A DNA stretch of 64,000 nucleotides from Thalassotalea sp. ND16A. GTDB taxonomy: Bacteria > Pseudomonadota > Gammaproteobacteria > Enterobacterales > Alteromonadaceae. The stretch spans positions 62,001 through 126,000 of the forward strand of contig NZ_JQDZ01000009.1 of assembly GCF_000764205.1 (NCBI RefSeq), written 5' to 3'. Numbering within the stretch: the stretch's first letter is position 1; every line of letters starts with the position of its first letter. Positions 55,418 to 64,000 of this stretch are shown here, piece after piece. Made by a program: the position numbers and the translations under genes. The notes beneath the pieces are model-generated. The model saw only the letters and a program-made list of their open reading frames with translations. It did not search any database and was not told the DNA's origin.

Positions 55418-55461
55418 ACTCCGAAGATGATTTTTTTATAGATTATCTTCGGAGTTTTTTT
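55418..55461 (+). terminator. Terminator after tRNA-Leu copy 3
   Basis: ACTCCGAAGAT / ATCTTCGGAGT stem with a loop, followed by seven T residues. The same hairpin is repeated after both altered tRNA-Leu copies (near 55609 and 55800). Confidence 0.92.
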
Positions 55462-55502
55462 ATGTCTGAAATTAAGCGTAACGTTATTTTGTTATCTAAT
55501 AA

Positions 55503-55603
55503 GCGGACGTGGCACTAATATAGGGAATAGACGCGCTGCCAGATATATTAAAAGCGTTCCAGTATTCTAGGATGTGAGAGTTCAAGTCTCTCCGTCCGCA
55601 CCA
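55503..55603 (+). pseudogene. tRNA-Leu-derived element with replaced D-loop and anticodon loop (copy A)
   Basis: 101 nt. The acceptor stem, long variable arm, T arm and CCA are identical to tRNA-Leu (UAG). The 9-base D-loop GGAATTGGT is replaced by the 15-base ACTAATATAGGGAAT and the 8-base anticodon-loop segment GATTTAGG by the 18-base CCAGATATATTAAAAGCG. The inserts hold complementary TAATATA and TATATTA, and TGGCA can pair with TGCCA. No anticodon remains. The ends should still be recognised by tRNA processing enzymes if transcribed. Confidence 0.85.
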
Positions 55604-55693
55604 TTTAAACTCCGAAGATGATTTTTTTATAGATTATCTTCGGAGTTTTTTTATGTCTGAAATTAAGCGTAACGTTATTTTGTTATCTAATAA

Positions 55694-55794
55694 GCGGACG
55701 TGGCACTAATATAGGGAATAGACGCGCTGCCAGATATATTAAAAGCGTTCCAGTATTCTAGGATGTGAGAGTTCAAGTCTCTCCGTCCGCACCA
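55694..55794 (+). pseudogene. tRNA-Leu-derived element with replaced D-loop and anticodon loop (copy B)
   Basis: Exact copy of 55503-55603, including both replaced loops. A terminator (ACTCCGAAGAT / ATCTTCGGAGT, then eight T) follows at about 55800-55844; its loop differs slightly from the other two. Confidence 0.85.
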
Positions 55795-55880
55795 TTTAAA
55801 CTCCGAAGATAATTTTTTATAGATTATCTTCGGAGTTTTTTTTATGTCTGAACATTATTACCTGTAAGTAACTCTGAAAG

Positions 55881-56834
55881 CTAGTTCCCCCTAAGTGCGC
55901 CAGATGCTAAGTTGTTAACCATGCGGGTGAAATCATCTGCAGACGCTTCAGAGCATGATACGGTTGCTGAACAGGGGCGACGATATAATCCTTTGCGAGC
56001 TTGAGCATCACGTTTTTCTGCCATAAAGGTTTCAAAAAAGGCAAAATCCGCTTCAAATAACTGCACCAGGGTTAATGGTGTCACCTCAATCACTTCCATT
56101 TCATCATCAGGAAATTCAGTTTTCGCTATGGTAGTGCCTTTATTTTCAGGGCTATTTTCACTGTCAATATTAGCAACTAGAGTGGTGCTTGCTGTTACTT
56201 CTTTAACATCATCCTTAACCTCTGCCTTAACCTTATCGTTAGTATTGGAAACTAACACCGTCTGTTCATACTCGCGGGCCAGCTCTGCTAACTGAGGAAA
56301 ATGGTCAGCGGTTAGCACATTTTGTGACTTGAGATAGTTGGTATAGCTCTTCACTTGTTGGTGAGACGTGACAAAAGCTTTACTCAGCCATTTATCGGCT
56401 TCGTCATAATCGTGAGGGCCTAATTCATCTTGGCTGAAGATCATCCCCAATAAATAGCTAGCTTCCGGGTGATTTTTTCGGGCGGCTTTTTTTAGGTAAC
56501 TGACGCCCTTTTCCAGGTCAACATAATCGGCTTCGGTTAAGTAAAACAAACCGGCTTTGTATGAACCGGCAACACTGAAGTATTTCGATGAACGTTTATA
56601 CCAGCGCAACGCTTGTTCTTTGTCTATCTCGGTTCCATAACCCACATGATAAAAAGTGCCAAGCATTTCCATCGCATCGGCATAACCTTCTCGCGATTTG
56701 CGCTTGTATTCACTAAACCAATGCTCACACTCATTAGTGGCACACTTTTCAATGGCGGAATTGCTGGCGATTGCCGTAAATGGCAGGTGCGCACAGACCA
56801 ACATGACTATCAGGCTGAGTATAGTTTTCATCAT
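55881..56834 (-). CDS. Sel1-like repeat protein, secreted
   Basis: A 317-residue protein with a signal peptide (about 1-23, cleavage after AIAS). Sel1-type helical repeats follow (about 50-165: YADAMEMLGTFYHVGYGTEIDKEQALRWYKRSS and two degenerate ones). After them come a Thr/Val/Lys-rich linker and a C-terminal region with two Cys (CSATVSCSEA). Sel1 proteins are scaffolds; the partner is unknown. A second Met (56831) is the better spaced from AGGA. It stands alone between the tRNA elements and ubiF, 72 bp after ubiF on the same strand. Confidence 0.85.
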   Translation of the reverse strand: MMKTILSLIVMLVCAHLPFTAIASNSAIEKCATNECEHWFSEYKRKSREGYADAMEMLGTFYHVGYGTEIDKEQALRWYKRSSKYFSVAGSYKAGLFYLTEADYVDLEKGVSYLKKAARKNHPEASYLLGMIFSQDELGPHDYDEADKWLSKAFVTSHQQVKSYTNYLKSQNVLTADHFPQLAELAREYEQTVLVSNTNDKVKAEVKDDVKEVTASTTLVANIDSENSPENKGTTIAKTEFPDDEMEVIEVTPLTLVQLFEADFAFFETFMAEKRDAQARKGLYRRPCSATVSCSEASADDFTRMVNNLASGALRGN

Positions 56835-56906
56835 TTTATCCTTAAAATTAGGAACTTAAGCAATAACTGTAGAAAAAAACGACTCAAAAATCAAGTTTGC
56901 TATGTC

Positions 56907-58085
56907 TTAAATTCCACAGGCATATGCCAACGCTTTATTTTTTAATATCGGTGCCCGATGAGCGGCGAAAATGCCAATATTACGCAAAAACCTAACTGGC
57001 GTAGATGGATTGGCAAAGGTGGTATAAATGGCATCCATGCCTGTCATCATTATCAGGTTATCCATACGTCTGGCTTTCTCATAACGTTTTAACACCTGCT
57101 CGCCATGATAATTTTCACCCGAGCCTATCGCTTTCGCGATTACCGTTTGTAATGCCGCAACGTCTTTAAAACCAAGGTTAACTCCCTGCCCCGCCAATGG
57201 GTTTATGGTATGGGCCGAATCCCCTACCAACACGACTCTGCCTTTAACATAATCGTTGGCATGGCGGCGGGTTAAGGGAAAGGCACCTTTATTCACCACC
57301 TCGACTTTGCCCAAGCGTTTGGGGAAATGTTGATGAACTTCTTCTTGCAGTTGCCGATTTGATAATTGTGCCAGGCGCTTTATTTCCGCTTTTTGCTGAT
57401 ACCAAACCAAAGATGCGTTATTACCGGGCATCGGTAAAAACGCCAACGGCCCACCGGCAGCAAATTTTTGCCAGGTGATGTCTTGCTGGCCCACTTCGGT
57501 TGTTACATTGATCAACATCGCACTTTGTTGATAGTCCCAACCAGTAATTCCGATCCCGGCTAATTGTCTAACCTTCGAATTCGCACCATCGGCGCCAATG
57601 AGTATTTTTGTCGTCAGCGTTTGCGACGATAGTTCAACCAATACCTGGCTTTCATCCTGAGTAAATGAAACCAGTTGCTCGGGGCATAACAAGGTAACGT
57701 TAGCGTTACTTTGCAGTTGTTGCCACAGTGATAATTGAATTAAGCGGTTTTCAACAATATGGCCGAGGTGAGGCTGACCAATTTCATCGGCATTAAATTC
57801 GGCATAGGCAATATCATCTTCCCAAACCCCTAGGCGCTTATAGGCACAACTGCGCCAATTGGTGATTTGCTGCCAGGCATTTAATTGTGACAGTAATTGT
57901 TCTGACGCTAATGAAATGGCAGAAACCCGTAAATCAAAAACAGCTTGGCTTTGCTGCTCTTCATCGAAAGGCGATGGTGGCTTTACTTCAACCACCGCCA
58001 CCTTTAATCCAAGCTCGGCTAATGATAATGCCGTTGCCGCACCAACCATGCCGCCACCAACAATTAAACAGTCTACTTTTAACAC
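56907..58085 (-). CDS. ubiF: FAD-dependent ubiquinone-ring hydroxylase, UbiF-like
   Basis: A 392-residue flavin monooxygenase of the UbiH/UbiF/VisC/COQ6 family. FAD motif IVGGGMVGAATALSLAELGL at 7-26, GADGANSKVR at about 157-166, and LVGDSAHTINPLAGQGVNLGFKDVA at about 274-298. The family hydroxylates the ubiquinone ring. UbiF rather than UbiH or UbiI is inferred from its place divergent from the miaB-phoH-ybeY-corC-lnt cluster, as in E. coli; paralogue discrimination from motifs alone is weak. Confidence 0.86.
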   Translation of the reverse strand: MLKVDCLIVGGGMVGAATALSLAELGLKVAVVEVKPPSPFDEEQQSQAVFDLRVSAISLASEQLLSQLNAWQQITNWRSCAYKRLGVWEDDIAYAEFNADEIGQPHLGHIVENRLIQLSLWQQLQSNANVTLLCPEQLVSFTQDESQVLVELSSQTLTTKILIGADGANSKVRQLAGIGITGWDYQQSAMLINVTTEVGQQDITWQKFAAGGPLAFLPMPGNNASLVWYQQKAEIKRLAQLSNRQLQEEVHQHFPKRLGKVEVVNKGAFPLTRRHANDYVKGRVVLVGDSAHTINPLAGQGVNLGFKDVAALQTVIAKAIGSGENYHGEQVLKRYEKARRMDNLIMMTGMDAIYTTFANPSTPVRFLRNIGIFAAHRAPILKNKALAYACGI

Positions 58086-58267
58086 GCGTGACTCAACTTT
58101 TAAAATTGCTTATAACAGTGATTTTAACCAAGCTAAACACGAATACCAAGTGAATTACCGCATCAGAGCAATTTTATTTTTTTGAGATGAAGTTCATAAA
58201 AACCATCATAAAACACGACTAAATCATTGTTTATCAACGAATTAAAACCTTAACTAAGGAGCTGTCG

Positions 58268-58381
58268 ATGAAGCGCATTTTTTCAACGATGAACGACAAT
58301 TTCAAAGTTGAATGTAACAAGAATCGTCAATATGGCCGATTTGAAACATATGCTTACAAGGGTTTTGCAACGTTTTTTTAA
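58268..58381 (+). CDS. Candidate 37-residue small protein
   Basis: ATG at 58268, TAA at 58379, 37 codons, preceded by a full-consensus AAGGAG six bases upstream. The peptide begins MKRIFSTMNDNF, is basic and aromatic (QYGRFETYAYKGFATFF), and has no membrane segment. It lies in the divergent gap between ubiF and the small secreted protein. I do not recognise a family; the ribosome-binding site is the best evidence. Confidence 0.55.
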   Translation: MKRIFSTMNDNFKVECNKNRQYGRFETYAYKGFATFF

Positions 58382-58506
58382 CATTGTGTATCCTATAAGC
58401 ATGTACCAAATAAACCGTACAAAAAAATAATAACCGTAAACAATAAAAACATTAACAAATTTAAAAATTAACTTTAAAAATTAGCGAAAGCTTAAAGGAA
58501 AACATT

Positions 58507-58818
58507 ATGAAAACTTTAGCCGCAACTCTTCTAGGATTAACCGTATTAGCCGCTCCTGCTGCATGTTTAGCAAGTCAGGTAAACGCTGCCGTAACGCCAC
58601 AACAAATGCCAGTGTATGAAGTGGTATATGTAGACAGCGTAAACGTAGTTAGCCAACAAACGGAGCATACTTTACAAGCGTTGCACTATCAGAATATGTT
58701 AGATGTTCGCGCTAGTGCGAAAAACAACATCGAATACATAGGTGCGCGCTTGCATTTAAACGCCAGTGAAGTGGCAAAAGTAACGACTATCGCTGAGTTA
58801 GCCAACGTTGCAGAGTAA
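58507..58818 (+). CDS. Small secreted protein of unknown function
   Basis: A 103-residue protein with a signal peptide (TLAATLLGLTVLAAPAACLAS, cleavage after CLAS or NAA near 23-28) and a short mature part (VYEVVYVDSVNVVSQQTEHTLQALHYQN ... VTTIAELANVAE). There is no lipobox; the Cys at 20 is inside the signal region. AAAGGA precedes the ATG. A strong terminator follows. I recognise no named family. Confidence 0.72.
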   Translation: MKTLAATLLGLTVLAAPAACLASQVNAAVTPQQMPVYEVVYVDSVNVVSQQTEHTLQALHYQNMLDVRASAKNNIEYIGARLHLNASEVAKVTTIAELANVAE

Positions 58819-58856
58819 TCAATACCTGATTTTAACCACAAGCACAGCCATAAATT

Positions 58857-58887
58857 AAACCGACAATTGTCTCAATTGTCGGTTTTT
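58857..58887 (+). terminator. Terminator of the small secreted protein gene
   Basis: A perfect 13-bp stem AAACCGACAATTG / CAATTGTCGGTTT with a 3-base loop and a T run, 38 bp after the stop. Confidence 0.92.
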
Positions 58888-59093
58888 ATCATTTAAAAAC
58901 ATTAAATTGCCGCCATATCTGCAATTGATACCAATTTATTACAAATTATTAACGCTATGATAGTGGCGTCAGCTGGGAAGAAAGAGTAAAATACGCCCCC
59001 TTTTGGTTAATAACCGAACAAATTTGATTGCGCGCGAGCTCAATCAGCGGTTGTTAGCGGTACACTACAGATTAATTTTTGGGCAAATAAGCA

Positions 59094-60542
59094 ATGAGTA
59101 AAAAGCTTTACATTAAAACTTGGGGCTGTCAGATGAACGAGTATGACTCGCAGAAGATGGCTGATCTACTAGACTCTACCCATGGACTCACCGAAGTTAA
59201 AGAGCCAGAAGACGCGGATGTGTTGTTATTAAACACCTGCTCTATTCGGGAAAAAGCCCAAGAGAAAGTTTTTCACCAGCTCGGTCGTTGGAAAAACATG
59301 AAAAACGACAAGCCAGACTTAATCATTGGCGTTGGTGGTTGTGTGGCTTCACAAGAAGGTGATGCCATTCGTCAGCGCGCGCCATTTGTTGATATTGTAT
59401 TTGGTCCACAAACTCTGCACCGTTTACCGGAAATGATTAATCAGGTAAATGGCGAACACACCTCAGTAGTTGATGTCAGCTTCCCGGAAATTGAAAAATT
59501 TGATCGCTTGCCAGAACCAAAAGCTGATGGCCCAACAGCTTTTGTATCGATTATGGAAGGTTGCAGTAAATATTGTACGTTCTGTGTTGTGCCTTACACC
59601 CGTGGTGAAGAAGTATCTCGCCCACTAGATGATGTGTTATATGAAATTGCGCAATTGGCCGAGCAAGGCGTGCGTGAAGTCAATTTATTGGGTCAAAACG
59701 TTAATGCTTACCGTGGCGATATGCACGATGGTAGTATTTGCCGTTTCTCCGACTTATTACGTTTGGTGGCAACGATTGATGGCATTGACCGTATCCGTTA
59801 TACCACCTCACATCCGGTAGAATTTACCGATGACATCGTTGAGGTGTACAAAGACATTCCGGAATTGGTAAGTCACCTGCATTTGCCGGTTCAAAGTGGC
59901 TCTGATCGAATTTTAACGATGATGAAGCGTGGCCATACCGCCATCGAATACAAATCAAAAATACGCGCATTGAAAAAAGCGCGCCCAGATCTTTGTATGT
60001 CTTCCGATTTCATTATCGGCTACCCGGGTGAAACCGCTGACGATTTTGAAGCAACGATGAATTTGATCAAAGCTATCGATTTTGATTTAAGCTTCAGCTT
60101 TATTTACAGTGCCCGTCCAGGCACACCAGCGGCCGATGCTGTAGATGACGTCAGCGAAGACACCAAAAAGCAGCGTTTACATATCCTGCAAGACAGAATT
60201 AATACCCAGGCATTGTCCATTGCTCGCAAAATGTTAGGCACCGAGCAACGCATCTTGGTAGAAGGCCCATCGAAGAAAAATCCGATGGAATTACGCGGTC
60301 GTACTGAAAACAATCGTATCGTTAACTTTGAAGCGCCACATACAGTAATTGGCGGTTTCGTCGACGTTGAAATTACCGATGTTTACAGTAACTCTTTACG
60401 GGGTAAATTAGTGCGCACTGAAGATGAAATGGGCTTGCGTATTGCTCACTCTCCTGCGGATATTTTAGCGAACCAACATCATCAAATGCCAAAACATGGC
60501 ACTGATGAATTAGGTGTAGCAACGTATACCCCGCAAGCGTAA
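59094..60542 (+). CDS. miaB: tRNA-2-methylthio-N6-isopentenyladenosine synthase
   Basis: A 482-residue radical-SAM methylthiotransferase that converts i6A37 to ms2i6A37 in tRNA. The N-terminal UPF0004 domain has three Cys for one cluster ([28 protein letters not shown]). The radical-SAM Cys motif is [15 protein letters not shown] (about 157-171) and a C-terminal TRAM domain (about 376-440) follows. Its product is the substrate of MiaE, whose gene starts at the other end of this window. First gene of the miaB-phoH-ybeY-corC-lnt run. Confidence 0.97.
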   Translation: MSKKLYIKTWGCQMNEYDSQKMADLLDSTHGLTEVKEPEDADVLLLNTCSIREKAQEKVFHQLGRWKNMKNDKPDLIIGVGGCVASQEGDAIRQRAPFVDIVFGPQTLHRLPEMINQVNGEHTSVVDVSFPEIEKFDRLPEPKADGPTAFVSIMEGCSKYCTFCVVPYTRGEEVSRPLDDVLYEIAQLAEQGVREVNLLGQNVNAYRGDMHDGSICRFSDLLRLVATIDGIDRIRYTTSHPVEFTDDIVEVYKDIPELVSHLHLPVQSGSDRILTMMKRGHTAIEYKSKIRALKKARPDLCMSSDFIIGYPGETADDFEATMNLIKAIDFDLSFSFIYSARPGTPAADAVDDVSEDTKKQRLHILQDRINTQALSIARKMLGTEQRILVEGPSKKNPMELRGRTENNRIVNFEAPHTVIGGFVDVEITDVYSNSLRGKLVRTEDEMGLRIAHSPADILANQHHQMPKHGTDELGVATYTPQA

Positions 60543-60585
60543 AATAAGCTAAAGTAATAGCAGTATTAACAACATAGAGAAGCAC

Positions 60586-61590
60586 TTGAGCAAAGACAAA
60601 ACTAACCATGAATTGGTGATGGAGCCGGTAGATAACAATCGCTTTGTTAATTTATGTGGCCCATTGGATGAAAACTTACGAAAAATTGAACGACGCTTAG
60701 GCGTAGAAATCAGTTATCGCGGTAATGTCTTTAAAATTCATGGCAAAGAAATTGTTTGCCAAGCGGTGAGCAAGTTATTAAAAGATCTCTATGTTGAAAC
60801 CGCCGTGGTAAAAGGCAAAGCTGGCATCATTAGCCAGCAAGAACTGCATTTAGCGCTAAGCCAGGTAAACGTGCTGGAACAAGAAACCGAACTTGCCAAC
60901 GAATTTGAGCAAATGGTGACCATTAAAACCAAACGCGGCATCATTAAACCTCGCAATGAAAACCAAAGCGATTATGTCCAAAACATTCTCATCAATGACA
61001 TCAGTTTTGGTGTCGGCGTTGCTGGCACTGGCAAAACCTATTTGGCCGTAGCTTGCGCCGTAGATGCGCTTGAACGTCAGGAAATACGTCGGATATTGTT
61101 AACTCGCCCTGCGGTTGAAGCGGGTGAAAAATTAGGTTTTTTACCTGGTGATTTATCACAGAAAGTCGACCCGTATTTACGCCCGTTGTATGATGCCCTG
61201 TTCGAAATGCTAGGCTTTGAAAAAGTGGAAAAACTGATCGAGCGTAACGTTATCGAAGTGGCACCACTTGCCTATATGCGCGGTAGAACCTTAAATGATG
61301 CCTTTATCATTTTAGATGAAAGCCAAAATACTACGGTTGAACAAATGAAAATGTTCTTAACCCGCATTGGTTTTAATTCTAAAGCAGTAATAACCGGCGA
61401 TATCACCCAAGTAGACTTACCGCGTGGTCAACGCTCAGGTTTGCGCCATGCCATTGAAGTACTCGATAACATTAAAGGCGTAGGTTTTAATTACTTTCAA
61501 GCCAAAGATGTGGTCCGTCACCCGGTGGTTGCTCGAATTGTTGAAGCTTATGAAAAGCACGAAGACATACACCAAACACCACACCGCTAA
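60586..61590 (+). CDS. ybeZ: PhoH-like ATPase (YbeZ)
   Basis: A 334-residue P-loop protein of the PhoH family; Walker A GVAGTGKTYLAVA is at about 144-156 and Walker B FIILDESQNTT at about 240-250. It works with YbeY in rRNA metabolism in E. coli and Pseudomonas. The start is taken as TTG at 60586 with AGAGAAG upstream; an in-frame ATG lies at 60619. It lies 43 bp after miaB and 13 bp before ybeY. Confidence 0.93.
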   Translation: MSKDKTNHELVMEPVDNNRFVNLCGPLDENLRKIERRLGVEISYRGNVFKIHGKEIVCQAVSKLLKDLYVETAVVKGKAGIISQQELHLALSQVNVLEQETELANEFEQMVTIKTKRGIIKPRNENQSDYVQNILINDISFGVGVAGTGKTYLAVACAVDALERQEIRRILLTRPAVEAGEKLGFLPGDLSQKVDPYLRPLYDALFEMLGFEKVEKLIERNVIEVAPLAYMRGRTLNDAFIILDESQNTTVEQMKMFLTRIGFNSKAVITGDITQVDLPRGQRSGLRHAIEVLDNIKGVGFNYFQAKDVVRHPVVARIVEAYEKHEDIHQTPHR

Positions 61591-61603
61591 ATAGAGCAAG
61601 TTA

Positions 61604-62068
61604 ATGACTAACAGCACCATTACCGTTGATTTGCAAATTGCGTGTGACAATAAGCAGCTGCCAACTAGCGAGCAATTTCAATTATGGGCAGAAACCGCAT
61701 TACAGCCCTATGAAAAGAGCTTTGAGTTGACCATAAGAGTGGTCGAGCAAAGCGAATCGCAACAATTAAACCATCAATATCGTGGCAAAGATAAATCCAC
61801 CAACGTGTTATCGTTTCCATTTGAAGTGCCAGAAGGGATTGAGCTGGATCTGTTAGGCGATCTTATTGTTTGTGCCGATGTTGTTGAATTTGAAGCAAAA
61901 GATCAAAATAAAGAAGTTTTTGCCCATTGGGCACATATGATCATTCATGGATGCTTGCATTTATTAGGTTATGATCATATAACATCTGATGAAGCAGATG
62001 AGATGGAAGCGATAGAAATTAGATTGCTGGCTGAATTAGGCCATAGCGATCCGTATATCGCCTCTTAA
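61604..62068 (+). CDS. ybeY: Endoribonuclease YbeY
   Basis: A 154-residue zinc-dependent RNase acting in 16S rRNA maturation and ribosome quality control. The zinc-binding motif HMIIHGCLHLLGYDH (about 110-124) has the three His residues, and GKDKSTNVLSFPFE (about 60-73) is the conserved N-terminal signature. Genes upstream (phoH-like) and downstream (corC) are its usual neighbours. Confidence 0.96.
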   Translation: MTNSTITVDLQIACDNKQLPTSEQFQLWAETALQPYEKSFELTIRVVEQSESQQLNHQYRGKDKSTNVLSFPFEVPEGIELDLLGDLIVCADVVEFEAKDQNKEVFAHWAHMIIHGCLHLLGYDHITSDEADEMEAIEIRLLAELGHSDPYIAS

Positions 62069-62099
62069 TGTTAATTAATATAGGTATATAAAAAGCTCT

Positions 62100-62981
62100 A
62101 TGAGCGACGAAAACTCCCAGTCTGGAAACGGCTCTGCAAAAACCCTGTTAGAAAAAATAGTTCAGGTATTTACCGGAGAGCCGCAAAATAAAGAAGAACT
62201 GGTTGAAGTGCTAAACGATGCACAAGACCGAGACTTGATCAAGCCGTCAACCAAGCTCATGCTTGAAGGTGTATTAGAAGTAAGTGATATGCGCGTACGC
62301 GATATCATGATCCCGCGCTCACACATGGTTACCATAGACATTGAACAAACGGTAGAAGAGTTTCTGCCCATTGTTTTAGAGTCTGCCCATTCAAGATTTC
62401 CGGTGGTTAACGATGACATTGATCATATTGAAGGCGTATTGCTGGCCAAAGACTTATTAGCTCATGCATTTAAAGGTGACACCAACGAGCTGACCATCAA
62501 GGAACTGCTGCGTCCGGCAATAATTATTCCAGAAAGTAAACGGGTTGAACCTTTATTAAAAGAGTTTCGTCAAGAGCGCTACCATATGGCGGTAGTGGTT
62601 GATGAGTACGGTGGTGTTTCCGGTTTAGTGACCATTGAAGACATACTCGAACTGATTGTTGGCGAAATTGAAGACGAGCATGATGACTTGCTTGAACGCG
62701 AAATTCGTCAATTAAGCGGTAATGTTTATCAGGTGAAGGCATTAACTGAGCTAGATGATTTTAACGAATACTTTAACAGCGAATTCGACGAAGAAGCCGC
62801 TGACACCATAGGTGGTATTATCATTCATCAGTTTGGCCATATGCCACGCCGTGGTGAAAGCACCAAAATAAACGATTTTGAGTTTAAAATTGTCAATGCC
62901 GACAAGCGTCGTATTCAGCAATTACAAGTTACCGTGCCCAAAGGTCATGAGATCACTGGTAAACTTGCCGACGAGCGCTAA
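62100..62981 (+). CDS. corC: CorC/HlyC-family CBS-domain protein
   Basis: A 293-residue soluble protein with two CBS domains (about 66-190; [15 protein letters not shown] and [33 protein letters not shown]) and a C-terminal CorC_HlyC domain (about 205-288). E. coli CorC is linked to magnesium and cobalt efflux. It has no DUF21 membrane domain, so it is CorC and not a full-length CNNM/YfjD protein. It is followed by lnt as in E. coli. Confidence 0.94.
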   Translation: MSDENSQSGNGSAKTLLEKIVQVFTGEPQNKEELVEVLNDAQDRDLIKPSTKLMLEGVLEVSDMRVRDIMIPRSHMVTIDIEQTVEEFLPIVLESAHSRFPVVNDDIDHIEGVLLAKDLLAHAFKGDTNELTIKELLRPAIIIPESKRVEPLLKEFRQERYHMAVVVDEYGGVSGLVTIEDILELIVGEIEDEHDDLLEREIRQLSGNVYQVKALTELDDFNEYFNSEFDEEAADTIGGIIIHQFGHMPRRGESTKINDFEFKIVNADKRRIQQLQVTVPKGHEITGKLADER

Positions 62982-63055
62982 GGCGCTCGTATACACAAAC
63001 TATACAGCTAAGTTACCACTCTAGCTTTTCATAACAACAATAAAGAAATACATTT

Positions 63056-64000
63056 ATGAGCCAAGTAAACGGACGAACTGTTCAGATAAAGCATCCTGTA
63101 CTGGCACTGTTGTTCAGCTTCTTAGCCGGTTGTAGCTTAGTATTTGCCTTTGCGCCATTTTCTTATTGGCCGGCCGCTTTTATCGCGGTGATTATTTGGC
63201 TCTACCAAATCAATAACAATACCGTAAAACAAGCAGTTAAACATGGCTTTAGTTTCGGCTTTGGTTACTTTACCGCCGGCATCAGCTGGGTCCATGTATC
63301 GATAGAGCAATTTGGTGGCTTGCCATTAATTGTGTCGTTAGCGTTAATGCTGATGCTTTGTGCCTACCTTGCCCTGTTCCCTGCCCTTGCCGCATATTTA
63401 TCGGCAAAATTGTCGGCCACGAAACGGCTTAATCTGTATTACTTACCATTTATTTGGCTATTTACTGAATACTTGCGCAGTGTGCTGTTAACCGGATTTC
63501 CCTGGTTATCCTTAGGCTACAGCCAGATAGACAGCCCATTGGCAGCGCTTGCCCCTATTGGTGGTGAAACGACTATCAGCTTTGTCATCATGCTAACTTG
63601 CGTCACGGTTTTTCAACTATCGAACAAAGTTCAAGTAACAACCAACGCGGTGGTGATAGCGCTCGTGCTGTGCACAATCCTGATAAGTAATAATCTAAAC
63701 TTTATAGAAACCACAGGAAAAAGTTTTAAAACCGCCTTAGTGCAAGGCAATATTAAGCAAGAACTTAGATGGGATGAAGTTGCTGAAGAAAATATCATCG
63801 ACAGTTACATAAACAGCACAGAAGCGTTATATGCCAGTAATGATGTGGTGATTTGGCCGGAAGCGGCGATCCCAAGAATAGAGCCGTTGTCACAAGAGTA
63901 CCTGCGCTACCTTGATTTGCAAGCCAGCAATCACCAGTCAAGTTTGATCACTGGCATTGTCAATTACGATCCAGCTACCAGGAAGTTCTTTAATCGTTTA
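63056..64000 (+). CDS. lnt: Apolipoprotein N-acyltransferase, 5' part (cut by window edge)
   Basis: 315 codons from the ATG at 63056 to the edge, open throughout. It has N-terminal membrane helices (LALLFSFLAGCSLVFAFAPFSYWPAAFIAVIIWL first) and a periplasmic nitrilase-like domain starting near residue 225 (KTALVQGNIKQELRW). The catalytic Glu is about residue 269 (VIWPEAAIP), equivalent to E267 of E. coli Lnt; the Lys and Cys of the triad lie beyond the window. Lnt adds the third acyl chain to lipoproteins. It is the last gene of the miaB-lnt run. Confidence 0.94.
   Translation, partial: MSQVNGRTVQIKHPVLALLFSFLAGCSLVFAFAPFSYWPAAFIAVIIWLYQINNNTVKQAVKHGFSFGFGYFTAGISWVHVSIEQFGGLPLIVSLALMLMLCAYLALFPALAAYLSAKLSATKRLNLYYLPFIWLFTEYLRSVLLTGFPWLSLGYSQIDSPLAALAPIGGETTISFVIMLTCVTVFQLSNKVQVTTNAVVIALVLCTILISNNLNFIETTGKSFKTALVQGNIKQELRWDEVAEENIIDSYINSTEALYASNDVVIWPEAAIPRIEPLSQEYLRYLDLQASNHQSSLITGIVNYDPATRKFFNRL

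Larger units (their letters stand above)
55413..55794 (+). repeat. Perfect tandem duplication of a 191-bp terminator plus tRNA-Leu-like unit
   Basis: 55413-55603 and 55604-55794 are identical: a 90-bp spacer with terminator, then the 101-nt altered tRNA-Leu. Identity across both altered loops shows that the alteration came before the duplication. Confidence 0.92.

Noticed and set aside
55462-55520. Short ORF beginning ATGTCTGAAATTAAG after the tRNA-Leu terminator
   Set aside because: It has no ribosome-binding site, runs into the altered tRNA and ends there after 18 codons; the repeated ATGTCTGAA is part of the duplicated spacer.

Overview
The window is a stretch of chromosome from a marine gammaproteobacterium of the Alteromonadales, most like Colwelliaceae (Colwellia/Thalassotalea type). 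The grounds are moderately AT-rich DNA, the block pdxB-asd-fimV-truA-accD-folC-dedD-cvpA-purF, the block ubiF | miaB-phoH-ybeY-corC-lnt, and a chitin/N-acetylglucosamine (GlcNAc) locus of the Shewanella/Alteromonas kind with nagP, nagB-II, nagK and a LacI-type regulator. The genus is an inference; no rRNA gene is present.

Layout. 1-2.8 kb: N-terminus of miaE (minus, cut by the edge), then a TetR regulator, an ALDH3-type aldehyde dehydrogenase and a small conserved-looking protein. 2.9-3.5 kb: a Yip1-like membrane protein. 3.6-3.9 kb: tandem intergenic palindromic repeats. 3.9-14.4 kb (minus): the housekeeping run from pdxB to purF. 14.7-23.6 kb: two RND efflux systems, one on each strand. 23.6-25.1 kb: an intergenic island with a relBE toxin-antitoxin pair between two 70-bp inverted repeats. 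25.1-29.2 kb: a YghU-like GST, an LHPP-like HAD phosphatase, an FKBP isomerase, an orphan SUKH immunity-like gene and a SpoU methylase.

29.4-48.9 kb is the GlcNAc/chitin region. A nagK-nagB-II-nagA-nagP operon is followed by a GH20 hexosaminidase, two sapC plus flavin-halogenase-like gene pairs and a TonB-dependent receptor (all minus). Aquaporin Z (plus), pgi (minus) and nagR (plus) follow. Three copies of an 18-bp palindrome, AATGACAGCGCTGTCATT or one mismatch from it, lie upstream of nagK, upstream of the receptor, and between pgi and nagR. This suggests one NagR regulon: outer-membrane uptake by the receptor, GH20 release of GlcNAc, inner-membrane import by NagP, phosphorylation by NagK, deacetylation by NagA, deamination by NagB-II to fructose-6-P, then Pgi. 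The receptor gene has a one-base frameshift, and the neighbouring halogenase-like gene ends at an in-frame stop while its lost C-terminus is still readable downstream.

48.9-53.9 kb: a TetR gene divergent from a third RND pump, with a clear palindromic operator between them. 54.1-55.8 kb: a tRNA cluster (Met, Leu, Gln, Gln, Met, Leu, Leu) followed by two identical tRNA-Leu-derived sequences whose D-loop and anticodon loop have been replaced by other sequence; each tRNA-Leu-like unit is followed by a terminator hairpin. 55.9-64 kb: a Sel1-repeat protein, ubiF, a 37-codon small ORF with a strong ribosome-binding site, a small secreted protein, then miaB-phoH-ybeY-corC and lnt, which runs off the end.

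The items most worth a second look are the remodelled tRNA-Leu elements, the halogenase/SapC pairs in a chitin regulon (with the decayed pair and receptor), the inverted-repeat-bounded relBE island, and the small ORF at 58268.
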